Source: Halichondria panicea
Taxonomy: Eukaryota; Porifera; Demospongiae; Suberitida; Halichondriidae
Direction of reading: 5' to 3'
Assembly (NCBI RefSeq): GCF_963675165.1
Contig: NC_087385.1
Coordinates: 6,156,912-6,191,911, forward strand
Length of the DNA: 35,000 nucleotides
Shown: positions 13,755-22,307 of the stretch, in pieces
How positions within the stretch are numbered: the stretch's first letter is position 1
How the letters are laid out: each line of letters opens with the position of its first letter
Position numbers and translations under genes: made by a program
The notes under the pieces: model-generated
Told to the model about the DNA's origin: nothing
The model's database searches: none
What the model saw: only the letters and a program-made list of their open reading frames with translations

Positions 13755-16079
13755 TCAAACAGTTATTTCTTTGAGAATTTGGAAAAACCTCCAAGTGTCT
13801 TTGAACGAGTTGTACAATGGAGAAAAGGCAACTCTTGTATGGGTGAACCTGCACAGTCCAGTCTGTATGGGATGCAAAGATGATATCACTCATGGAGGTG
13901 CGATATTACAATGCTTACCAGAACACCTCTGCTTTTGAGTCTTTGGTAGGCCTCTGTCATAGGGAAGGAAAATTGAAGGGTGAGACTATTACCTCGCTGC
14001 TTCGGGTCAGAGGGGGATATCAGAGTGACATACTGACTGCCTGCAGTGTGAACAATAACTATACTAACTATAGGAGTCCAGGGATACAGTATTTGAACAA
14101 TAGACGAACTCCCCGTGGACACAAACAAAAACCATGAAATGATACAAGTACTGTACTATGCATGGTAGAGATTGTACAGTACTGCAATCTATACACTACG
14201 CACAAGTCCTCACAAACACTGACCTGGTTTTGCTTTCTCCTTAGTGAGGTAATGCTCAATGAGCATCTCCAGGTAGCCAGTGAGAATCCTGGACTTGGTG
14301 GTCAGTTCTCTCATGGAGGTGTCAGCAAACACGTCCAGGCTGGCTTTCAGACTCAGGCACTCCATCACCGGAGGATTGGAGAGTTGGAACCCAGCGGCCC
14401 CGGCCTGGAGATCCAATACTGTGGGAGGAATTTGGAATCCTTACATTCAGCACTCTTTGCATGATAACCTATAATAATTATATGTGATATCTGTGGTTGA
14501 AACCAGGTACACCACAGATAGAGGTATACATACATACATACATACATACATACGCAATACACGTCACAAGACATACTGTTGTTCATAACAAAGCGTGTTT
14601 TCATCTCATGACTCCACCATCCCAGTAGCCGTGGTAACTGTTGGTTGTGGGCGTGTTTCTCGTGTACAAAGAATCCTGCGATTCCTCCAGGTCCACTGTT
14701 GAGATACTTGTAGCTGCACCAGACAGCAACGTCCACCCCCCAGTCATGTAGACACAGCTCCACATTGCCAGCTGCATGAGCAAGGTCAAACCCAACATAG
14801 CAACCCTGCAGGAGCAAATAGGGTTTATTTATAGCAGATAATTTGTCCATTATAGAGCATTATTATTTTGTGTGGGTACGCCATCTCCGTACTTTCTTGT
14901 GAGCTGCTTTTGTGATGGTCTCCATATCAAACACATAGCCAGTCAAGTAGTGAATACCTTAATGAGAAAATAAGATAGTCTAAATATCATTTTTGAAACA
15001 TGTAGTCTTACATATACTCACCTGGAAGCCAGACTAAAGCTACAGAGTCTCCCTGCTCCTCTATCAGTTGCACCACATCCTCAGTCCTCCAAAAGTGCTC
15101 GCCCTGCGGGAGTGCAAGCATTGCAGCAGCTATCATATATCGGACTTTCTAACCTCTCGTGGAGACACAAAAATCGTTGCTTCTTTGGGGTCATAGCCAT
15201 GCCAACGCATTTGTGACTCCACTGCATACTGAAAAATGAGAATGAAAATTAACTCCTGCCAGAGTGAAGGAATGGCTTACAAAATCTGAAGGGAAGCTTT
15301 CCTTCTCCAATAGTATCTTGAATCTGTCTTTCGTGGGTTGGTAAAAGGACGCCTATAATTAAAAGGTTGTCAAATCTGGATTGCATGATACATAGCTAGA
15401 GCTAAAAGCCAACAACTCACCATGGCCAAGTGGCAGTTGACAGTGAGCCCGTTCATACACACTATCTCGATGGGTTTAGCTCCAACAATCTTTGCACTCC
15501 CTCTAGACAGCATCTCCTCCAACCCAGGCATCCATGAGTTATGCCCAAACACGTGACCTTCCATTCCTTGCAACGCCCACTTGTCGAGATGTTTTGTGAT
15601 CAACTCTCTCGCACCTTTTGGCTGAAGACCCAGGGAGACTCCATTGAAGTACATACAGTCCTGAGCAGTGTCCACTCCTGCAGCTCAGATAATTGTATGA
15701 AAGCACACACACACATGCACGATCATAATTAATTAATTATAGCTAATAAAAATACGTGCCTAGATGAACGCTTTTTTCTCATTTTTCTGCACAAGGGATT
15801 TAATTCTAACATTTTTCACCCAACACATAGCAATACCATGTAGATACTAGATCTCTATAGTATACACAGCTTGCACACACCTTCAGCTATTACTTGCCCT
15901 TCCAAGATTTCACCGATTGTCGGCAAGCAGAACTTTGCTCTAAAGGAGGCCAGTTTGTCCCTGTTGTCCAGTGTAGTTGCTAGCCTGAGGTCATCCAGCC
16001 CCACTCCCTCCCCTCCAGCCACTGACTCCAGGTAGCTCTGAATGGACTCCTTGCTCTCAAGGTAAGGAAAGCCTTCCAT
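13755..16079 (-). CDS. KYNU: Kynureninase, tandem copy A, 467 aa
   Basis: Ten exons: 15881-16079, 15421-15677, 15281-15352, 15154-15228, 15022-15103, 14893-14957, 14577-14805, 14224-14418, 13919-14040, 13755-13862. It is a PLP enzyme (fold type I) that splits L-kynurenine or 3-hydroxykynurenine into anthranilate or 3-hydroxyanthranilate plus alanine, normally cytosolic. Seen: [20 protein letters not shown], with the PLP-contacting Asp257 and His260, and WCSYKYLN with the Schiff-base Lys283 (human Lys276). Length agrees with human (465). Oddities: the GNSLGLQ motif reads GVSLGLQ, and the last exon reads [18 protein letters not shown] where copy B has [18 protein letters not shown]. An in-frame ATG at 16112 would add 11 residues; I chose the internal ATG because copy B starts there too. 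Intact, but possibly altered in substrate handling. Confidence 0.92.
14526..14553. repeat. (CATA)n microsatellite
   Basis: Seven tandem CATA units in the intron between exons 7 and 8 of kynureninase copy A. Copy B lacks it. Confidence 0.85.
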
Positions 16080-16112
16080 TTGCTGAGAGGCAGTTGATAC
16101 AATGCTGTACAC

Positions 16113-16540
16113 ATAACAGAAGGTTTAGATCCCCTCTACTATCTATGGTTTAGAACTCACCAACTGGAGATAAAAGTGTTAGATGTTCAACTAATAAAAT
16201 TTTAATTTTAATTTAGGCCACTGCTTTGCATACTTGTTAGATCAACCTCCCCTCCAATTAAGGCCTTGTTTGTGTTCACCAGGTCCTCTATAGCCAGCAC
16301 TGCACTGCACTGTGAGTGTCTCGTTATTTCTCAAAAGAGGTGTGGCCAGAGAGTGAGAGGGAGGGGCTTGTCCTGCAGCAATGATTCACTGCCCACTTTA
16401 TACATGACCCAAAGTAGCGCTTGGGTTATTCATGGGGCTCCGGAGCTGGTGGTGGGTGTCGGGAAACTGGCATCTGCCATATCATATCCATCAGAGCGCT
16501 ACTTATCCGGAGTTCTGTAGCTAACACTGCTCGGTGTGGT
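16113..16540. other. Upstream region of kynureninase copy A, with a coding-like fragment
   Basis: It should hold the copy A promoter. On the minus strand, 16208-16307 reads AVLAIEDLVNTNKALIGGE and on to a stop (AVL begins at 16307). An acceptor-like CTCACAG lies just above and GT donor candidates follow. It could be a 5' exon, a fragment of a neighbouring gene carried along by the duplication, or chance. I do not assign it to a family. Confidence 0.3.
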
Positions 16541-16544
16541 GTAC

Positions 16545-16768
16545 CTTATGCTGCCCTCAAAAGCAGTACTTATGCTACCTTAAAAAGTAGTACTTATGCT
16601 GCCCTCAAAAGCAGTACTTATGCTACCCTAAAAAGCAAAAGCAGTACTTATGCTACCCTACAAAGTAGTACTTATGCTGCCCTCGAAAAGCAGTACTTAT
16701 GCTACCCTAAAAAGTAATGCTGCCCTCGAAAAGCAGTACTTATGCTACCTTAAAAAGTAGTACTTATC
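16545..16768. repeat. 24-bp minisatellite between the kynureninase copies
   Basis: About eight units built on AGTACTTATGCTACC plus TTAAAAAGT. Two versions partly alternate: GCTGCCCTCAAAAG and GCTACC(C/T)TAAAAAG. The 24-bp period keeps a plus-strand frame open with an STYA(A/T)LKS-like peptide repeat, but no start context or splice signals point to real coding. Confidence 0.85.
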
Positions 16769-16802
16769 CCCTAAGCAGTTTCTGGCCAGACGCTTTTTTT
16801 TA

Positions 16803-16808
16803 TTTATT
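16803..16808 (-). promoter_or_regulatory. Polyadenylation signal of kynureninase copy B
   Basis: AATAAA on the minus strand, 161 bp past the copy B stop and just before the minisatellite. The hexamer sits in the run AATAAATAAAAA. Confidence 0.5.
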
Positions 16809-16968
16809 GGCTCAGTATAATAATTATTATAATTATAAGGGTATAAGGCTTTATGATCTGCTTGCCATTGTTTCGGCTTATATAATTGAGAGTGACAAAG
16901 ATTAATGTGGTATTGGAAGTGGTTATTTCAGTGCAAAAACACATACATGTACACATGCAAAGCTATTC

Positions 16969-19183
16969 CTATTTCAGTGTTAGTTCAAGAGTCTTGAAGA
17001 ACGTCCAGACATCTTTGAATGAGTTGTATAGGGGGGCAGGGGCTACTCTCATGTGGCCATCTTTACGAAGGTCCGTCTGTATGGGAGCATTATAACGGTA
17101 ATAACTAACAGTGTGACAATCTTGCTGGTATGGTAGTTAGATTATAGTTGAAATAAAATAGCGTCAATTTTCTGGCACACCACCCCTTGCCCATAGCCTA
17201 GCAACGTAACCCAGACACCAAACTGCTGACAAACGTACGTACTCACCACAACTCCCCTACTCGCCAGCTGGTGATGAACCTCTTTGACGGGGAAGGAGAA
17301 CTGGAGGGACAATTGGGCACCACGCCTCTTAGGGTCAGAGGGGGTCACTATGGTCATATATTTTGAAGAGTCCGCTGTATGCGTGTACATTACATTTTAT
17401 ATTAAAGTTGAATTTTGGGATTACAGTCATGTTACAAAGAAAATACACACCTGCTACATTTTCTCTCTTCTCCTTAGTGAGGTAATGCTCAATGAGCATC
17501 TCCAGGTAACCAGTGAGAATCCTGGACTTGATGGTCAGTTCTCTCATGGAGGTGTCAGCAAACACGTCCAGGCTGGCTTTCAGACTCAGGCACTCCAACA
17601 CCGGAGGATTGGAGAGTTGGAACCCAGCGGCCCCGGCCTGAAGATCCAATACTGTGCACATTATTAGACATAATACACACTAACATTTGCATACGATACG
17701 TACCGTTGGACATATCAAATCGAGTTTTTCTATTGTGACTCCACCATCCCAGTAGTCGTGGTAACTGTTGGTTGTGGGCGTGTTTCTCGTGTACAAAGAA
17801 TCCTGCGATTCCTCCAGGTCCACTGTTGAGGTACTTGTAGGTACACCAAGCAGCAACGTCCACCCCCCAGTCATGTAGACACAGCTCCACATTGCCAGCT
17901 GCATGAGCAAGGTCAAACCCAACATAGCAACCCTGCAGGAGCAAACAGAGACAATCAAAGTAAGACACTGACCTCTCACACCAATTATATGTCTCTCACA
18001 TTTTCTCAGATAGTTTACGAAACACAGAATCTCACCTTGCTGTGAGCTGCTTTAGTGATTGCCTCCATGTCAAACACATACCCAGTCAGGTAGTGAACAC
18101 CTTTACAAATACAATGATATACTGCTTCCAAGTACTGTCACGTATGAAATTGAGGACTCACCTGGAAGCCAGACTAAAGCTACAGAGTCTCCCTGCTCCT
18201 CTATCAGTTGCACCACATCCTCAGTCCTCCAAAAGTGCTCGCCCTGAGGGTAACTGTTGGTAACTGGAGGTGGTAAATGTGGTGACCTATTATCACTTAC
18301 CTCTCTTGGAGCCATTACTATCATTGCTTCTTTGGGGTCATAGCCATGCCAATTAACCTGTGACTGCACTGCATACTGCAATAGAAAAAAATAAGAATAT
18401 TGTCAATTCAATTTCTCCAAACGTACAAAGTCTGAAGGGAAGCTGTCCTTCTCCAACACGATTTTGAACCTATCCTTAGTGGGCTGGTAGAACGATACCT
18501 ATAGTGTAATAATTAAGTATCAAAACAATGACAGGGACAACTATATATAGGAAGACCTCGTTACCCATTCAAGCAATCTTACTCCTCACCATAGCCAGGT
18601 GGCAGTTGACGGTGAGTCCATTCATAGGCACCACCTCAATGGGTTTAGCTCCCACTAGCCGTGCACTCTCATCCACCACGATGTCCTCTATGGGTAACCA
18701 GGCAACTGGGTCATGAAAGTGACCATACACGCCTTTCTTTGCCCATTTATCCAGATCTGCTACGATCAAGTCCTTCGTTCCCTTTGGTTGAAGACCCAGG
18801 GAGTTACCAGTGAGATACACACAGTCTTGGCTAGAGTCTATATCTGAAGATGATAATGTGGAATTTCCGAACAATGCACTCTTATAAATTATTTACAGCT
18901 CCAAAACATTTCGTCTATTCATTAATTTCCTCAGCAATGGAACACATACATGGAGCTACACACACGTACGTGTACATTAGTTACCTGCCGCCAACTTTTC
19001 CCCCTCACAGATGTCACTGATTGTCGGCAAGCAGAACTTTGCTCTAAAGGAGGCCAGTTTGTCCCTGTTGTCCAGTGTAGTTGCTAGCCTGAGGTCATCC
19101 AGCCCCACTCCCTCCCCTCCAGCCACTGACTCCAGGTAGCTCTGAATGGACTCCTTGCTCTCAAGGTAAGGAAACCCCTCCAT
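16969..19183 (-). CDS. KYNU: Kynureninase, tandem copy B, 470 aa
   Basis: Ten exons with the same intron positions and phases as copy A: 18985-19183, 18590-18843, 18427-18498, 18301-18375, 18162-18243, 18036-18100, 17704-17932, 17451-17651, 17247-17374, 16969-17076. Canonical motifs are all kept: [32 protein letters not shown] (Asp256, His259), WCTYKYLN (Lys282) and [11 protein letters not shown]. This copy is closer to vertebrate kynureninase than copy A at the variable sites, so it is the likelier ancestral-type enzyme. Exons 1, 5 and 7 are almost identical to copy A at DNA level, while exons 2, 9 and 10 are clearly diverged, which points to gene conversion. It is divergent from the orphan membrane gene, with the nested mini-elements between them. 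Confidence 0.94.
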
Positions 19184-19245
19184 CACCAGCTAAATCTAGC
19201 TGTCTTTTTCTAGTAGGGCGTGGTTGGATAGGCCACTCCAGGAAG

Positions 19246-19435
19246 CTGTGCACCTAGCTCGATTCAAGGTAGCCTCGATCCCAGGCCGAGTTTTCGCTTT
19301 TATAACGGTTAGGCGAACAACCAGTTGTTCGCCTAACCGTTATAAAAGCGAAAACTCGGCCTGGGATCGAGGCTAGATTCAAGGCCGATTAAAATACGTA
19401 TTTTAATCGGCCTGGAATCGAGGCTACTGTGCACC
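19246..19435. mobile_element. Outer palindromic mini-element with 9-bp target duplication, interrupted
   Basis: CTGTGCACC occurs exactly at 19246-19254 and 19427-19435 and abuts an element that begins TAGCTCGATTC (19255) and ends GAATCGAGGCTA (19426). Without the insert at 19270-19375 and one copy of GATTCAAGG, the element is a 57-bp near-perfect palindrome centred on TACGTA; its core 19382-19413 is a perfect 32-bp palindrome. No coding capacity. A 9-bp duplication suits Mutator-like transposases among known superfamilies, but no transposase is here. Confidence 0.8.
19270..19375. mobile_element. Inner palindromic mini-element (106 bp) nested in the outer one
   Basis: Arms 19270-19321 and 19324-19375 are perfect 52-bp reverse complements around a 2-base spacer. 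Ends are TAGCCTCGATCCCAGG, matching the outer element's end TAGCCTCGATTCCAGG in 15 of 16 bases. It is flanked exactly by GATTCAAGG on both sides (19261-19269 and 19376-19384), a second 9-bp target duplication made inside the outer element. It could form a very stable hairpin or cruciform. It sits about 90 bp upstream of the copy B start codon. Confidence 0.85.
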
Positions 19436-19499
19436 ACAACTGCGGCGCGTGTTGTGCCACAAATCGCGCGCGCAGTTTGTATGTCGCTGGACAACCCCC
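19436..19499. promoter_or_regulatory. CpG-rich patch, likely promoter of the orphan membrane gene
   Basis: A short patch rich in CG steps (GCGGCGCG, TCGCGCGCGC) in an otherwise AT-rich region, directly before the proposed first ATG at 19500 and after the mini-element. It is placed to serve both the rightward gene and kynureninase copy B. Confidence 0.35.
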
Positions 19500-22003
19500 A
19501 TGCAAAGAAGTAAGTGGTTGTGAAGACCCATGAAAATAGGAAAGCAGAGAGACAGTGTGTGTGGTAGAATAAAAAATAACAAAATAGTGATTACTGATAA
19601 CTATTATGCTAACAATTATATACTCAATTTTATAATACTCTCAATTTATATCTAGTATGACTCATACTAGATATAAATTGAGAGTATTATACACTTAATA
19701 TCCATGTAGTGTGTGTATATAATTATTGTGTGGATGATAAATTTACTATAAGGTCTAGATATCATTGTCTGAAATTAGGAGCAGCCAGCTAATATGTAAC
19801 TTATAGTAGTGTGCGTATGTTTGTGTGGGTGATAAATTTTACACACATTGTCTGAAATTGAGAGTATATAGTGTGTGTATATAATTTGTGTGGATGATAA
19901 ATGTTACTATTATTATCATTGTCTGACACCTGACACCATTGGGAGTAGCCAGTAGCCAGCATTCATGACAATAGACAATAGATAGTAGCCATAATTCCCG
20001 GAAAGGAGGTGGGTTTTATATCAAGGGTTGATAAGAAGTAATGAATCTACTTGACGGGAGACTGTATAAAAGTAATCTTTGTAAACATATTTTCATTAGC
20101 AGGTCCATTCGGTACAATGTCAGAAGGAAAAGCTACACCTGATGAACTAGAGGAGCACCGTTCTTCTCACTCCAGTGAAGTTCCTGTAGAAATTGAAATC
20201 AAAAATGAAGCTTCAGTGAATGAAAATGAAAATAAATCTGGTGGTCTGTATAGCGACTATGAGAAAGAAGTTTATTCTCAGATTTTCGATGATCTTTACG
20301 AGAATTTGCCTGAAACGGAAACTGGTGGGGAAATAATCGAGTTTATCCCCAGCAAATCTGAATCACTGATGGACTTGGTTTATAGCTTTAAGGTCCGAAT
20401 CTCCTGCAGGGAAGTTAGAAAATCTCCTAAAGCTGTCGAGACTAGTCCGTTTAAGCTTTTGAACAGCTTCATGAAAAATGCTCGCAGAAGAGGATTTGGT
20501 GCAGTTGACAATATTTTGTTCCCAAATGTTGAAAGTAAATTAAGAAATATTGTGACGATTATATGGGTCATTTGTGAGTTGGTTTTTCTTTCTGTTGGAA
20601 CGGTTTTGTCTATTGTTGCTATCAGTACACCAGAGAGTGTTTCAATATACACTTGGGTGCACTTTGGATTTGCTTGCATTGGGTTTATACTTTCTGGCAT
20701 TGATGCAATCATATTCTTTCGTTCTTGCAGTAATTGCAAAGCTCACTCTAGTGATAATAGCATCCATGAAGGTGATACCCAAAATCTCTATAATACCGAA
20801 ACAGAAACAAGTGGTACTGAAGGTGGAAACCTTTCTTGTAGTAAACGCAAGTGTAGGAAATGTCATGCTCTCAAAAGAAGTGCTGAGATCTGTCGAATGA
20901 TTTTAACAGAGGTTATTGTTACACCATTATTAATTTGTGATTTGTTTGAAATCTTTGATAGTCAAGGCTACAAGACTGATGCTGGCCACCTAGATCGAGT
21001 TGGATTTGCACTATTCATAATTGACACTATAGCCACAGCTTTCTTTATGTACATTGCACGAGTACTGCTTTTGGCTGTAGCTGTATACAGCATGCATAAG
21101 ACCCAAACATCTAGATCAAATGATGATTCTGAAAGTAAAAGCAAGTTAAGCAAACGAGCTTTATACTTTGTTATCTTTATCTCAGTACATATTACTCTTC
21201 ACCTTATTGGCCATTTTATAATGTTAGTTGCAGTTGGGGCACAGATAGGGCTGGACAATCTTAGTATCATGCCACGTCTTCCTACTATCGAAACAGGACC
21301 AAATAACTACGTCGCCTCCTCATCGGCTGTTTACATGTGTTTTGCAGTTTGTGTCTTGCCAATTGCTGGAGTGTTGAGCTTCTTTATTTATGCAAACTTT
21401 TGGTTTCAGGAATGTCCAATGTCTGTCGCAGCCGATTTGCTCAATATTATCCAAACACCTGGTGGTAAGGAGATAATCGAATTCTCACAAGCTTGCAAAA
21501 ATACCCAAGAAGGTTTTGAGAAAATAGTAAACAAGCTCGAAAGAAAAAATGCTTTGCTACACAGACAATATGAAAACTTTGTCAACACAGGTATGAATAC
21601 AAAACTTTTCTTGCCTTTTCGAAATCCTGTTTTCATTGTTTTCTCCCTAATATACACTGCTCTACAGATATCATTTTTCGTAAGTGCTGGAATTGGCTAC
21701 TTAAATGTGACTAACATAGACGTCATCCCTGGGGCCGAGTGGTATTTGATTCACATTATTATTGGAGGAATTTTTGTTGTGATTGTCAACAGCTATGTGT
21801 TTATACTTGCTTTAGTATGGTTTACAGTGATAACGCTCTTCATCGCCATACAGCTGCTTGAAATTTTGCTATTCTTGTTTTGGCTTTGTAACACATGTGA
21901 CAAATTCATGGATGACCCAGCTAATGCGATAGATAGCCTGCAAAGAGAGAATTTGGAAGAAAGAGTGAATTGTATCTCCTGTGTTGCCTTACAGAGGTGT
22001 TAA
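19500..22003 (+). CDS. Orphan multi-pass membrane protein, 636 aa
   Basis: Two exons: a 10-base first coding exon 19500-19509 (ATGCAAAGAA, donor GTAAGTGG) joins 20103-22003 in frame, giving MQRSPFGT before the internal ATG at 20117. If translation begins at 20117 the protein is 628 aa and the first exon is leader. Numbering from 20117: an acidic N-terminus of about 144 residues; hydrophobic segments at about 145-169, 179-201, 259-280, 295-324, 349-376, 403-427, 503-529 and one or two more in 542-590, so roughly 8-9 passes. The TM2-TM3 loop carries CSNC and CSKRKCRKC (possible metal-binding or disulfide sites). CNTC follows the last helix and CISC is near the end. A helical charged stretch lies at about 450-490. 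No transporter, channel or receptor signature is recognised. Confidence 0.8.
19631..19691. repeat. Perfect 30-bp inverted repeat (hairpin)
   Basis: 19631-19660 and 19662-19691 are exact reverse complements with one base between. It lies in the 593-bp intron of the orphan membrane gene. It may be another mini-element; because its ends are TA, a 2-bp target duplication cannot be told from the palindrome. Confidence 0.8.
19703..19930. repeat. Degenerate direct repeats in the membrane-gene intron
   Basis: Three imperfect copies, starting near 19708, 19808 and 19870, share GTGTG(T/C)GTAT, then TTGTGTGG(A/G)TGATAAAT, then an ending close to ATTGTCTGA. They also share the GAGAGTAT piece with the adjacent hairpin. 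Confidence 0.55.
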
Positions 22004-22307
22004 TTAATTAAGTAATGGTGATCAAACTTTTAGTTACAGTAGATCTATCACAATTAGAATACACAATATAGAGACAATAACAATTTAGACTTAGTATAAT
22101 TATGTTATTAGAGTGGATCTTTATGCACCTGCATACTTTGTTAATAGCGAGTTCGTGAGTAGATTTGAGTTTTTGCTGTAAGATTTTTCGTATGTTTTTC
22201 GCAATTCTTTTATGCGCATGCACAGATTAAGTCGGGCGTCGCCGTCCGGATGACCCTTGACCTATCAGCCTTGAGTGGGTATGGGACGAATATTATGACT
22301 GTTAGTG
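22004..22307. other. Intergenic region, membrane gene to COG8
   Basis: No ORF or RNA gene is recognised. It must hold the 3' end of the membrane gene and the COG8 promoter; no AATAAA is visible close to the upstream stop. Confidence 0.4.

Noticed and set aside
14162-14464. Plus-strand ORF, with a near-copy at 17284-17667
   Set aside because: Both are antisense shadows of kynureninase exon 8 in copies A and B; their similarity only reflects the gene duplication.
16545-16768. Possible CRISPR-like array
   Set aside because: Units are contiguous with no unique spacers, and the context is a eukaryotic genome; it is a minisatellite.
20380-20739. Minus-strand 119-codon ORF
   Set aside because: Antisense to the long exon of the membrane gene; no independent features.
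20051-22003. Membrane gene as an intronless retrogene starting at 20051
   Set aside because: An acceptor at 20101-20102 removes the first 17 codons of that reading frame, and the donor at 19510 joins in frame to the rest, so a spliced gene is better supported.
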